A stretch of DNA of 64,000 nt from Arthrobacter sp. ok362 (lineage in GTDB: Bacteria > Actinomycetota > Actinomycetes > Actinomycetales > Micrococcaceae). Position numbers and translations under genes: made by a program. The notes under the pieces are model-generated. The model searched no databases. It was not told the DNA's origin and saw only the letters and a program-made list of their open reading frames with translations. The DNA lies in NCBI RefSeq assembly GCF_900102785.1, contig NZ_FNGC01000003.1:124001-188000 (forward strand), given 5' to 3'. Below are positions 30,392 through 42,375 of the stretch, piece by piece (the stretch's first letter is position 1; each line of letters opens with the position of its first letter).

Positions 30392-30397
30392 TAGTGT
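30392..30397 (+). promoter_or_regulatory. -10-like hexamer for a leaderless membrane-protein mRNA
   Basis: TAGTGT ends exactly 6 nt before the GTG at 30404. No ribosome-binding site precedes the GTG. No good -35 seen. Confidence 0.4.
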
Positions 30398-30403
30398 GCC
30401 AGT

Positions 30404-30964
30404 GTGTCAAGGCCCCCTGTGAACCCTGAAGACCCCCGTGAAAACCCCGGTGAAAATCCCCGCGAAGGCCCCGGTGAAAATCCCCGCGGGAATGACGGCG
30501 AGCACCCCGGCGAAGATTCGCTCCGGAATCCGGACGCAACCGCTCCCGGAGCCGCCGCCGGAAACCCTGTGCGGCCAAGGGGAATAGTTGTCATCGCCGT
30601 CGTCGTCGCGCTGGAGGCCACTGCGCTGCTCGTGGCCGGCGGCTGGTACGGGACCCAGCTCCTGACCGGAGCGCCGGTGCTCTCCTTCTGGGGCGCCGTC
30701 TTCACGCTTTTCCTGCTGCTGGCGTTCTCCGCATGGCTCTTTGCCGTGGCACGCTTCCTGCTGCGAGGGTTCCGTTGGCCGCGGGCCGGTGCCCTGGTGG
30801 CCCAGTTCTTCGTGCTGACCATTGGCTTCCCGACCCTGACCGGTGGCTATCCGCTGGCCGGACTGGCCATGCTGATCCCCGCCGTGACAACGATCGTGCT
30901 CCTGTTCGACAAGCGGGTCATAGCGTTCGCCTCACGGGCTGCCGGAGCCCCGCCCGCCCTTTAA
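30404..30964 (+). CDS. Small integral membrane protein with repetitive N-terminus
   Basis: I do not recognise a named family. The 186-residue protein begins with a hydrophilic stretch of about 50 residues made of four-residue repeats of the form E-N-P-G/R, then has four membrane helices (GIVVIAVVVALEATALLVAGG; FWGAVFTLFLLLAFSAWLFAVA; ALVAQFFVLTIGFPTL; YPLAGLAMLIPAVTTIVLLF) and a short tail. Similar four-helix proteins are widespread in Arthrobacter-type genomes as hypothetical. Its last 33 nt overlap the end of the opposite-strand FtsK gene. Confidence 0.75.
   Translation: MSRPPVNPEDPRENPGENPREGPGENPRGNDGEHPGEDSLRNPDATAPGAAAGNPVRPRGIVVIAVVVALEATALLVAGGWYGTQLLTGAPVLSFWGAVFTLFLLLAFSAWLFAVARFLLRGFRWPRAGALVAQFFVLTIGFPTLTGGYPLAGLAMLIPAVTTIVLLFDKRVIAFASRAAGAPPAL
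30428..30511 (+). repeat. Seven 12-nt tandem repeats inside the membrane-protein gene
   Basis: Degenerate units related to GAAAATCCCCGC (for example 30440, 30452, 30464, 30476) encode the ENPR/ENPG repeats. The unit length is a multiple of three, so copy-number change would keep the frame. Confidence 0.8.
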
Positions 30965-33900
30965 AGGGCCGTCCCGAGCGGCGTGCTGCGCAGCGGAGAT
31001 CCGGACCTGCCCGCCGGCAGGCGGGACCGGAACGAGCTGGGCGGCAGGGCCAGGCGCCGCCAGCTGGACTGGCGTCGCACGGCCTTCGGAAATGACGACT
31101 GCGCGTCCCGGCGGAGGACCGTGCTCCGTTTCGAACCGGACCCCGAACGGCTCGCCGTCCATGAGCCCCCGCGGGCGAATCAGGACCGCCTGTCCCTGGC
31201 TGCGCGCGATGGCAGCCAGATCCACCCGCTGCCCAAAGGCCGGGCCAAATCCCGCGGTGAGGATCACCCTCCAGCCAAGGCTGTTTAGGGCCGCCAGGGC
31301 GCTGTTGGCTTCGCGTGCGAGCAGGTCAGCGTCGTCTGCGAGCGCAATCGCTGTCCGGTCCAGGGTGCCCGCGAGGGCGCTGGCGTGGAGCCCGGACCAG
31401 TACTGGCCGGGATCGGTTCCCGGCTGCGGCGCGAGCCAGGCACAGGTCGGGTTCATTCCCGGGAGCGCGGCCAGCAGCGTGCTTTTTCCGGCGCCGGGGC
31501 CGCCGAGGACCGCGAGGACGCCGCCGGCCGGCAACCGAATCCCGTGCGGCCGGAGTTCGTCTCCGCCGACCCCGAGAAGGAGTGCGGCCGCCGGGACCGG
31601 GAGGTGCGCGGCGGCCGGGATGGCTGCGGGCAATCGGGCGGGCGGCGGGATCCTTTGCCCCGGCCCCGGGTTGCCGCATTGGGCCAGCACCTCGTCCACG
31701 GTCACCAATACAGGCAGCGCGTCCACCCGGAAGGGCCTCGTCGTGACGGCTCCACCTGCGGAGTGCCGCCCGCCCACGACCATTGGTTCGAAGAGTTGGG
31801 CCGCGTGCCCGGTCGCCAAACGAGCTGGCACAAAGGCGCCGAACACGGCCACGCGGCCGGCGACCGGCTCCAACGCCGGAAGTCGCGGCCACGCAAGCCG
31901 GCCCTCGTCGGTAGACCCTGCTGGAAAGAAGATCCGGTTGGGCAGCCCGGCGAAAAACCGCGCGGTCACGAGCTCACGCTCGCCAGAGACGATGACCGTA
32001 ATCCCTGCCCGGGAACCGTCCCGCACAATGTCATGAACGAGGTCTTCAGCCCACGCCAGCGGCCCGGAACGGAATGCCGAAACCCAGGCGCCCCAGCCGC
32101 TGAGCACCAGGACCAGCCGGGGCCGCGGGCCGGCCGTGTGCCCACTAAGCCGCGACGTGGTTTCTTGGGCGATCCGCCGCAGCACCCTCGCGGCCCGGCG
32201 CACTTCATGCAGGCCGACCACCGTGCCGACCCGGGGCGCGGCCGCGGCGGCGCTGAACACACCGGCGGCGTCGAGTACGTACAGATGCGACTCCACCTTG
32301 GCGGTCAGGAGCTGATCGACAGCCAGGGCCAAGGCGGTATCGCCGGCGCCGGCCTCAGCGCCGACGAGGCCCAGATGCCCGTGCCCGGCAGGACTCCAGC
32401 CCAACTCCGCGACGCGTTGGAGTTCCGGCAAATCCACGCGCCCCAGCCGGACCGTGTCCCCGTCCGCGGGCCCGGGACCCGGATGGGGCAGCAGAGCCGG
32501 CAGCGGATCTGCCACCGGCCGGCGGGGCGGCCGGCCGCCGCGGTCCTGCCACAGGCCCACAGTAGTGTCGATGAGCAGGGCCGCCCCCTGTGTCGGAGTC
32601 AGGGCGGCGCCGCCGTCGTGAGCTTCACGGGCGCCGGCGTCGGCCCGGACACCGGGTACTGCCGGCGCCCGCGTCAGAAATTCCGTGACCGTGCGCACCG
32701 AGACCGCTCCATCTGTCCGTGCGGCGGTCCGGGGCGTCAGGGTGGCCGTCTGGAACTCTTCCGGGGCCTGTGCGCCGCGGATCAGGAACGCCCGCCCCGG
32801 GCGTGTGATGGGGATGGCGGCCGCGAGCCCGGAGCCCATGATGTCGAAGGATTCGGGGCCGGACTGGACCCGGAGGGCGGTGCAGGTGGTCACGTTGGCC
32901 CTGATATCGGCGTTCAGGGCTCCCTGCGGGCGCTGCGTGGCCATGATGAGATGGATCCCCAGTGACCGGCCGATGGCGGCAATCCTCATGAGCTCGGACA
33001 GTGCGCCTGGCACTTCGTCCACCAGGATCCTGAACTCGTCAACGACAATGACCAGATAGGGGACCGGCGGTCCCGCCGCCGGCGACGACTCATAGGCCGC
33101 GAGATCAGGGGCATCCACACGGGCGAGCAGTTCCTCCCTTCGCCGGACTTCGGCCCGCAAGGAAACGAGCGTGCGCTCCACCTGCGCAGCGGCCAGATCC
33201 GTCAGCATGCCGACGCAGTGCGGGAGCCCGGTCAGCGGGCCCAGGCCCGAGCCGCCCTTGAAGTCAATGAAGAGCAGGTTGACCCGGTCCGGCGGATGGC
33301 TGGCCGCGAGGCCGGCGGCAAGAGTCCGCAAGAACTCCGATTTCCCGGAACCGGTGGTTCCTGCGACCAGGAAGTGCGGGCCGTCCGCCTTCAGATCGAT
33401 CCGCAGGGTCCCCAGGCTCCCCGCGCCCACTGGCGCACCCAGCCCGGCCTCCGCGCCGGCCCGGGACCAGCGCCGGGAGATGTCCGGCGCCGCGAGGGGA
33501 AGAACGTCGGCCAGGCTGCAGTGCTGCGGGATGGCCGGCGGGAGAGTCACCGCAGCGTGTGTGGCATTGAAGCCCCGGCAAAAGCGGTCGAAGACCACTG
33601 CCGGGACCAGATCCGGGACGAAGTCCATGGGCGGGGCTCCGCCGGCGATGAGCGTGCTGCGCCGGCCGAGGACAATGCCGGGGTGTTCTGCGGGACCCTG
33701 CTCCGGCGAGCACTCGATCACCCTCCACCCGTGTGCCGTGGCCAAAGTCCGGAACGCCGGCCCTGCACCGGCGATGTCCGGCCCGGGCGCGGCCCCTGAC
33801 TGCCCGGGAGTGCTCCAAAAGATGAGGACTCCGCGGTCGAATCCGTCGCCCGGACCAGCCGCCTCGCCCGGACCCCCCGCCTCGCCCGGACCGCGAGTCA

Positions 33901-35296
33901 ACCCGCCGGGACCGGCAGCCAACAGGGCCGCGGTTGTGGCGTCATTTGCGGACATTGTGACCCCGGGCAGGAAGCGCGCTGAGAACGGGACAGTGTCCGC
34001 CGGGCCGTGAAGCAGCAGGCGGGTCCGGCCGCCGAGGGGATAGGAAGCCAGTTGCAGGATGAATGAGCGCACCAGCCCGGCCACGGCGGGCGCCGGGCCG
34101 TGGATGGTCACCACCGCCGGCGCCGGGTCCAGGGTCAGGGGGACCTGGCCGAGCGGCGGTGGCCGGAAGCCGGAGTCGGGTGGTTCCAGCCGGATGTTCG
34201 CCCTCTGATCCGCCAGGCCGAGCCGCAGGCAGATGTGCCGTGGCTCTCCGTGGGGTACACGGGCCGCCGGGGATGCCCCGGCCGCGCAACCGATGGCCAG
34301 GTCCGCCGCGGAAGGAGCGGCCTGCCGGCGTCGTTCCCTGTCCTGCAGGGCGGCCTCCGCCACAGCGGCGTTGAGCTCGCGGCGCTGCCGACGGCCCGAA
34401 AGGAACGGGACGAGGACGGACACGCCAGAGACTGCGGTGAAGGCCAGGAACATCCACATGCCGGTGAGAAGCGCAAGGCCCACGCCGGCCAGAAGCGGCA
34501 GCACCGCGGCCAGCGCTGTGGCGACCCGGTGGCTTGAGGCGGCGGTGCCGCGGATGACCAGCGGCGCGCCAACACTGGAGCCTGCAAGCGCCGTGACGGA
34601 GTCCGTGGCAGCGTTGGGCACCACAAGAGGCCCGAGCCGGAGCGAGATGGTGGAGTCGCCGCAGCGGATCGAGGACGCCGTGGTCACCGGGACCATTCGC
34701 ACCTTCCGGCCGTCGACGCTGGTTCCGTTCGCACTGCCGAGGTCCACGATCGTGACGTCGGAGTCCGAGACGTCCAGGCGCGCGTGCTCCCGGGAAAGTG
34801 CGGCATCCGGGATCACGATCCCGGTACCGCTGCGTCCGATCCGGAACTGCCCCCTCCGCAGCGCGACAAGCGTGCCTGCGCCGGGACCGCTGTCCACGGC
34901 GAGCAGCAACGTGGCAGTTTCCGGCCGGCCGGGCCCGGGCCGGGATGCTGCTCCCGACGTATTAGCCAGCACAGCACCTTCAGCCAGCACAGCACTTTCG
35001 ACCAGCACGGCATTTTCAACCAGGACTGCACCGGGGACCAGGGGAGGCTCGCCAACAATCATGGCGGCGAGCGGGACTCCCCGGACGGACAGCCCACCGG
35101 TCCCGTAGCGCCGGGCGATGGCGGACTCTAAGTCCGCGCCCGGGCACGGTTCGGGGACCTCGACGGACAGCTCAATGAGCTGCACGTCCGGCGTCGAACC
35201 GGATGTGGGGGTGCTCTGCATGAGGGTGCTGGGTACGAGAGTGCTGGGTGCGAGAGTGCGGGGTGCGAGAGTGCAGTGGAAAATCATCCGGGGCAT
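30932..35296 (-). CDS. FHA-FtsK/SpoIIIE ATPase, EssC/EccC-like
   Basis: This 1454-residue protein resembles the membrane ATPase of type VII secretion. Order: repetitive N-terminus, FHA phosphopeptide domain (IGRSGTGIVIPDAALSREHARLDV, LGSANGTSVDG), two membrane helices (VATALAAVLPLLAGVGLALL; MFLAFTAVSGVSVLVPFL), then three ATPase modules: first with Walker A GTTGSGKS and YLVIVVDEF; second with degenerate loop GAEAGAGDT; third with GGPGAGKST. Three tandem modules separate it from the DNA translocase FtsK. No WXG100 substrate or other secretion gene is near. ATG 35296 follows AGGAAAGG; a second ATG 9 nt inside is equally good. The gene spans the whole gap between the membrane protein and glf. 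Confidence 0.82.
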   Translation of the reverse strand: MPRMIFHCTLAPRTLAPSTLVPSTLMQSTPTSGSTPDVQLIELSVEVPEPCPGADLESAIARRYGTGGLSVRGVPLAAMIVGEPPLVPGAVLVENAVLVESAVLAEGAVLANTSGAASRPGPGRPETATLLLAVDSGPGAGTLVALRRGQFRIGRSGTGIVIPDAALSREHARLDVSDSDVTIVDLGSANGTSVDGRKVRMVPVTTASSIRCGDSTISLRLGPLVVPNAATDSVTALAGSSVGAPLVIRGTAASSHRVATALAAVLPLLAGVGLALLTGMWMFLAFTAVSGVSVLVPFLSGRRQRRELNAAVAEAALQDRERRRQAAPSAADLAIGCAAGASPAARVPHGEPRHICLRLGLADQRANIRLEPPDSGFRPPPLGQVPLTLDPAPAVVTIHGPAPAVAGLVRSFILQLASYPLGGRTRLLLHGPADTVPFSARFLPGVTMSANDATTAALLAAGPGGLTRGPGEAGGPGEAAGPGDGFDRGVLIFWSTPGQSGAAPGPDIAGAGPAFRTLATAHGWRVIECSPEQGPAEHPGIVLGRRSTLIAGGAPPMDFVPDLVPAVVFDRFCRGFNATHAAVTLPPAIPQHCSLADVLPLAAPDISRRWSRAGAEAGLGAPVGAGSLGTLRIDLKADGPHFLVAGTTGSGKSEFLRTLAAGLAASHPPDRVNLLFIDFKGGSGLGPLTGLPHCVGMLTDLAAAQVERTLVSLRAEVRRREELLARVDAPDLAAYESSPAAGPPVPYLVIVVDEFRILVDEVPGALSELMRIAAIGRSLGIHLIMATQRPQGALNADIRANVTTCTALRVQSGPESFDIMGSGLAAAIPITRPGRAFLIRGAQAPEEFQTATLTPRTAARTDGAVSVRTVTEFLTRAPAVPGVRADAGAREAHDGGAALTPTQGAALLIDTTVGLWQDRGGRPPRRPVADPLPALLPHPGPGPADGDTVRLGRVDLPELQRVAELGWSPAGHGHLGLVGAEAGAGDTALALAVDQLLTAKVESHLYVLDAAGVFSAAAAAPRVGTVVGLHEVRRAARVLRRIAQETTSRLSGHTAGPRPRLVLVLSGWGAWVSAFRSGPLAWAEDLVHDIVRDGSRAGITVIVSGERELVTARFFAGLPNRIFFPAGSTDEGRLAWPRLPALEPVAGRVAVFGAFVPARLATGHAAQLFEPMVVGGRHSAGGAVTTRPFRVDALPVLVTVDEVLAQCGNPGPGQRIPPPARLPAAIPAAAHLPVPAAALLLGVGGDELRPHGIRLPAGGVLAVLGGPGAGKSTLLAALPGMNPTCAWLAPQPGTDPGQYWSGLHASALAGTLDRTAIALADDADLLAREANSALAALNSLGWRVILTAGFGPAFGQRVDLAAIARSQGQAVLIRPRGLMDGEPFGVRFETEHGPPPGRAVVISEGRATPVQLAAPGPAAQLVPVPPAGGQVRISAAQHAARDGPLKGGRGSGSP
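34966..35037 (-). repeat. Four 18-nt tandem repeats in the FtsK-like gene
   Basis: Units start at 34966, 34984, 35002 and 35020 (CCAGCACAGCACCTTCAG and variants) and encode hexapeptides of the form VENAVL, VESAVL, AEGAVL before the FHA domain. Confidence 0.85.
35222..35281 (-). repeat. Four 15-nt tandem repeats at the start of the FtsK-like gene
   Basis: Units start at 35222, 35237, 35252 and 35267 (GAGAGTGCTGGGTGC and variants) and encode TLAPR/TLAPS/TLVPS/TLMQS-like pentapeptides right after the first residues. Confidence 0.85.
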
Positions 35297-35363
35297 CCTT
35301 TCCTGCGTGGCGGCCCGGGTTCCACGTTAGGGACGCATCGGCCCGGCTGCGCCCGGAAATTGA

Positions 35364-38731
<3,368 letters not shown>

Positions 38732-38732
38732 C

Positions 38733-39614
38733 GTGACAACCACGATTTCCGGGGAATTGACCCGCCCGGGTCTCGGCGGTGGATTTCGGGATCTTCGCCA
38801 GTCCAGTTTTCTGCTGAAACTGCTGGTCCGCAAGGAACTGAAGGTCCGCTACCGCGGCTCCGTCCTGGGCCTCCTCTGGTCCTATGTGAAGCCCGGTGTG
38901 CAGTTTGTCGTGTTCTACGTGGCCTTGGGCGTCTTCATGGGCCTCGAGCGCAGTGCACGCAACCCGGACGGCCTCTCGAACTATGCCGTGTATCTCTTCT
39001 CCGGAATCGTGCTGATCAACTTCTTCTCTGAAGCCCTCGGGAACTCCGCACGATCGATCGTGAACAACGGCAACCTCATCAAGAAGATCTATCTTCCCCG
39101 GGAGCTGTTTCCGGTGGCATCGGTCTGGGTGTCGGCTGTGCATTTCTTCCCCCAGCTCGTTGTCCTCGTGATCGGATGCCTCTTTGCGGGGTGGCATCCG
39201 GACATGTTCCAGCTGCTGGCCGCGGTTGGCGGATTCGCCATTGTGGGCTTCCTTGCCACCGGGCTTGGCCTGCTTTTCGGTGCCGCCAACGTGTATTTCC
39301 GTGATTCGGAAAACCTCGTTGACATGCTCCTGATGGTGGCGACCTGGGCGTCGCCCGTCATGTACTCCTGGACAATGGTGCAGGCAAAGCTGGGCCCCGT
39401 TTTCTTCGCCATCTACCAGGCAAACCCCATCACGGTGGGCGTCGAGCTGTTCCATTATGCTTTCTGGTACCCCACCACTGACGGTTCTGCCGCGATGCCG
39501 CCGAACCTGTTCAGCCTGTGGCTGCCGATCGGCCTCGTCATTTCGCTGGTGGTCCTGGTTTTGGGACAGCTAACTTTCCGGCGGCTTGAGGGCCGCTTCG
39601 CTCAGGAGCTGTAA
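38733..39614 (+). CDS. wzm: ABC-2 type polysaccharide export permease, Wzm-like
   Basis: This is the channel subunit of a lipid-linked glycan exporter. The 293-residue protein has the amphipathic N-terminal interface helix (LRQSSFLLKLLVRKELKVRYRGS), then six membrane segments with the conserved YLFSGIVLINFFSEAL and YFRDSENLVDMLLM loops. In mycobacteria the same pair exports the galactan precursor. GTG start is 1 nt after the glfT2 stop; the ATPase gene follows with no gap. Confidence 0.9.
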   Translation: MTTTISGELTRPGLGGGFRDLRQSSFLLKLLVRKELKVRYRGSVLGLLWSYVKPGVQFVVFYVALGVFMGLERSARNPDGLSNYAVYLFSGIVLINFFSEALGNSARSIVNNGNLIKKIYLPRELFPVASVWVSAVHFFPQLVVLVIGCLFAGWHPDMFQLLAAVGGFAIVGFLATGLGLLFGAANVYFRDSENLVDMLLMVATWASPVMYSWTMVQAKLGPVFFAIYQANPITVGVELFHYAFWYPTTDGSAAMPPNLFSLWLPIGLVISLVVLVLGQLTFRRLEGRFAQEL

Positions 39615-40340
39615 ATGGCAAGCGCGATCGAAGTTTCCAATGTCAGCAAGGAGTTCGTGCTCCGCCACACCCGTTCCATCAAGGAGGCGGTTGTGTGGCT
39701 CGTGAAGGGCCGCAAGGGTGATCTTTCCAAGAAGTTCCACGCCCTGAAGGACGTCTCCCTCATGGTGGAAACGGGGGAGACCGTGGCCCTGCTGGGCCTC
39801 AACGGCTCCGGCAAATCCACCCTGTTGAAGCACATCTCCGGCGTCATGCTCCCGGACTCCGGCAGTGTGTACACGCGCGGGCGGGTGGCTGGCCTGATCG
39901 AGGTCGGAGCGGGCTTTCATCCTGACCTGTCCGGCCGCGACAACGTGTACCTCAATGGAGCGATCCTGGGGATGACGGAGAAGCAGATCAACGAGCGATT
40001 CGACGCGATCGTGGAATTCTCCGAGATTGGCGAATTCATCGACACGGAGGTCAAGTTTTATTCATCCGGCATGTACCTGCGCCTGGCTTTTTCCGTGGCC
40101 GTTCACACCGACCCCGAGGTCTTCCTGATCGACGAAATCCTCGCCGTCGGAGATGAACCGTTCCAGCGCAAGTGCATAGCCAAGATTCAGGAACTGGCAG
40201 AAAAGGGCAAGACCCTCGTCGTCGTCAGCCACGACCTGGACCTGGTGTCCCGGATCTGTGCCCGAGGTGTCCTGCTTGAGCACGGAAATGTAATGTTTGA
40301 TGGGCCGATCAGCGAGGCGGTAACCCGGCTCCGCAACTAG
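39615..40340 (+). CDS. wzt: ABC polysaccharide export ATPase, Wzt-like
   Basis: This is the ATPase of the Wzm exporter. The 241-residue protein has Walker A GLNGSGKST, an SSGMYLRLAFSVAVH signature typical of Wzt/RfbE, and Walker B VFLIDEILAVGD. It lacks the C-terminal carbohydrate-binding domain of O9a Wzt, so chain-end recognition is not expected from it. It starts right after the wzm stop and ends the first operon of the glycan locus. Confidence 0.92.
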   Translation: MASAIEVSNVSKEFVLRHTRSIKEAVVWLVKGRKGDLSKKFHALKDVSLMVETGETVALLGLNGSGKSTLLKHISGVMLPDSGSVYTRGRVAGLIEVGAGFHPDLSGRDNVYLNGAILGMTEKQINERFDAIVEFSEIGEFIDTEVKFYSSGMYLRLAFSVAVHTDPEVFLIDEILAVGDEPFQRKCIAKIQELAEKGKTLVVVSHDLDLVSRICARGVLLEHGNVMFDGPISEAVTRLRN

Positions 40341-40440
40341 TCGGCAGAGCCCGCTGCCGCCGTCGCGGCGCGGCAGCCGCTAGTGTGGAGACAGGTCCTT
40401 CGGCCCTGCCATAAGGCATGAGAGAAAAGGCACAAGAATC

Positions 40441-41730
40441 GTGAAGATTGCTGTAATTGCGTTGGGTAAGATCGGCCTGCCCTTGGCCGTCCAGTTTGCA
40501 TCCAAGGGTCATGAGGTCGTCGGCGTCGACGTTAACCGGCAGGTTGTCGACCTCATCAACGCCGGAACAGAGCCATTTCCTGGCGAAGCCCGGTTGCAGG
40601 AAAAACTGGCCGAGCTGGTGCCGGCAGGCAAGCTCCGGGCCACGACCGATTACGCGGACGCGGTCCCCGAAGCGGACGTTGTAGTTCTCGTCGTGCCGCT
40701 GTTTGTCGACGCGGACGCAAATCCTGATTTCGGTTGGATGGACGCGGCGACCGCCGAACTGGCGAAGCACCTGACCCCTGGCACCCTGGTGTCCTACGAA
40801 ACCACCCTTCCCGTCGGCACCACCCGGACCCGGTGGAAACCGGCCCTGGAATCGGCCTCGGGCCTGATCGAGGGGCAGGACTTCCACCTTGTGTTCTCGC
40901 CGGAGCGCGTGCTGACCGGCCGGGTGTTCGAGGACCTGCGCAAGTACCCCAAGCTGGTGGGCGGCCTGTCGGAAGAAGGCGCAGCCAAAGCCGTCGAGTT
41001 TTATCAGGCCGTGCTGGACTTCGACGAGCGGACGGATCTGGCCCGGCCGAATGGCGTCTGGGACCTGGGGTCCGCCGAGGCGTCGGAGATGGCGAAACTG
41101 GCGGAAACCACCTACCGCGACGTGAACATTGGACTCGCCAACCAGTTTGCCCGCTATGCCGCCACGGCAGGCATCGACATCTACCAGGTCATCGAGGCCG
41201 CCAACTCCCAGCCCTACAGCCACATCCACACACCCGGAATCGCCGTCGGCGGACATTGCATCCCCGTGTATCCGCGGCTGTACCTCTGGAACGATCCGGA
41301 GGCCACGGTGGTGCGCGCAGCCCGCGCGGCCAACGCCGACATGCCGGCCTACACCATCGGGCTGCTCGAGGGAGCCTATGGCGACCTGACAGACGCCCGT
41401 GTGGTGGTCCTCGGCGCTGCATACCGCGGCGGCGTCAAGGAGACGGCGTTTTCCGGAGTCTTCGACGCCGTCAAGGCACTCGAACTGCGCGGCGCCACCG
41501 CGCTCGTCCATGACCCGCTGTACACCGACGAGGAACTCCAGAAGCTGGGCTTCCAGCCCTACCACCTGGGGGAGCCGGCGGACGCGGCCGTAGTCCAGGC
41601 AGACCACGCCGAGTACCGCACGCTGGGGCCGCAGGACCTCCCGGGTGTCCGGGTGCTCATCGACGGCCGCAGGATAAGCAGCCCCGAGGCGTGGGACGGG
41701 GTCCAGTACCGCGTCATCGGCAAGGCATGA
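40441..41730 (+). CDS. Nucleotide-sugar 6-dehydrogenase, WbpA/WecC-like
   Basis: It oxidises the C6 alcohol of a UDP-sugar to the acid with two NAD+. The 429-residue protein has the N-terminal Rossmann motif (VIALGKIGLPLAVQFASKGHEVVGVD), the central helix with KLAETTYRDVNIGLANQF, and catalytic C273 in GGHCIPVYP. The following three genes suggest the substrate is UDP-GlcNAc rather than UDP-Glc. GTG start follows AGAAAAGG at a usual distance. A 100-nt gap separates it from wzt, so it may begin a new operon. Confidence 0.85.
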   Translation: MKIAVIALGKIGLPLAVQFASKGHEVVGVDVNRQVVDLINAGTEPFPGEARLQEKLAELVPAGKLRATTDYADAVPEADVVVLVVPLFVDADANPDFGWMDAATAELAKHLTPGTLVSYETTLPVGTTRTRWKPALESASGLIEGQDFHLVFSPERVLTGRVFEDLRKYPKLVGGLSEEGAAKAVEFYQAVLDFDERTDLARPNGVWDLGSAEASEMAKLAETTYRDVNIGLANQFARYAATAGIDIYQVIEAANSQPYSHIHTPGIAVGGHCIPVYPRLYLWNDPEATVVRAARAANADMPAYTIGLLEGAYGDLTDARVVVLGAAYRGGVKETAFSGVFDAVKALELRGATALVHDPLYTDEELQKLGFQPYHLGEPADAAVVQADHAEYRTLGPQDLPGVRVLIDGRRISSPEAWDGVQYRVIGKA

Positions 41731-41778
41731 CCGCGGTAGATTCGCCGATCGCTTCTTCCCTTTGACAGGAGATTCACG

Positions 41779-42375
41779 ATGAATAACATTGCCCCGAGCG
41801 CTGATGTTTCGGACCGCGCCGTGCTGGGCGCCGGTACCAAGATCTGGCACCTGGCCCAGGTGCGCGAGGACGCCACCCTGGGAGAGAACTGCATCGTCGG
41901 CCGCGGCGCCTACGTAGGCACCGGTGTCCAGATCGGCGACAACACCAAGATCCAGAACTACGCCCTGGTTTACGAGCCCGCCAAGCTGGGAAAGGGCGTC
42001 TTCATCGGGCCCGCAGTGGTCCTCACGAACGACACCTACCCCCGCTCTGTCAGTCCTGATGGATCGTTGAAGAGCGCGCACGACTGGACCCCGGTGGGCG
42101 TCACAATCGAGGATGGAGCGTCCATCGGCGCTCGAGCCGTCTGCGTGGCACCGGTGACGATCGGACGCTGGGCGACCATCGCCGCGGGCGCTGTCGTCAC
42201 GAAGGATGTGCCCGCCTTCGCCTTGATGGCCGGGGTGCCGGCCAAACGGCTCGGTTGGGTCGGAAAGGCCGGCTTCCCGCTGCGTGAGGCGGACGGGTTC
42301 TGGGTGTGCCCGGAGACGGGCGCCAAATATGTTGAAGAAGAAAATCTCCTGAAAGAGGCAGAGGACAACGCATGA
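41779..42375 (+). CDS. Left-handed beta-helix N-acetyltransferase, WbpD-like
   Basis: It would acetylate the 3-amino group of a UDP-sugar acid with acetyl-CoA. The 198-residue protein is built of hexapeptide turns (GENCIVGRGAYVGTGVQIGDN; IGRWATIAAGAVVTKDVPAFALMAG) and ends with the family's VCPETGAKY. ATG start after ACAGGAG. It overlaps the aminotransferase gene by ATGA. Confidence 0.85.
   Translation: MNNIAPSADVSDRAVLGAGTKIWHLAQVREDATLGENCIVGRGAYVGTGVQIGDNTKIQNYALVYEPAKLGKGVFIGPAVVLTNDTYPRSVSPDGSLKSAHDWTPVGVTIEDGASIGARAVCVAPVTIGRWATIAAGAVVTKDVPAFALMAGVPAKRLGWVGKAGFPLREADGFWVCPETGAKYVEEENLLKEAEDNA

Noticed and set aside
35222-35281. Short repeat array considered as CRISPR
   Set aside because: Units are 15 nt with no spacers and lie within a coding frame; no cas genes.
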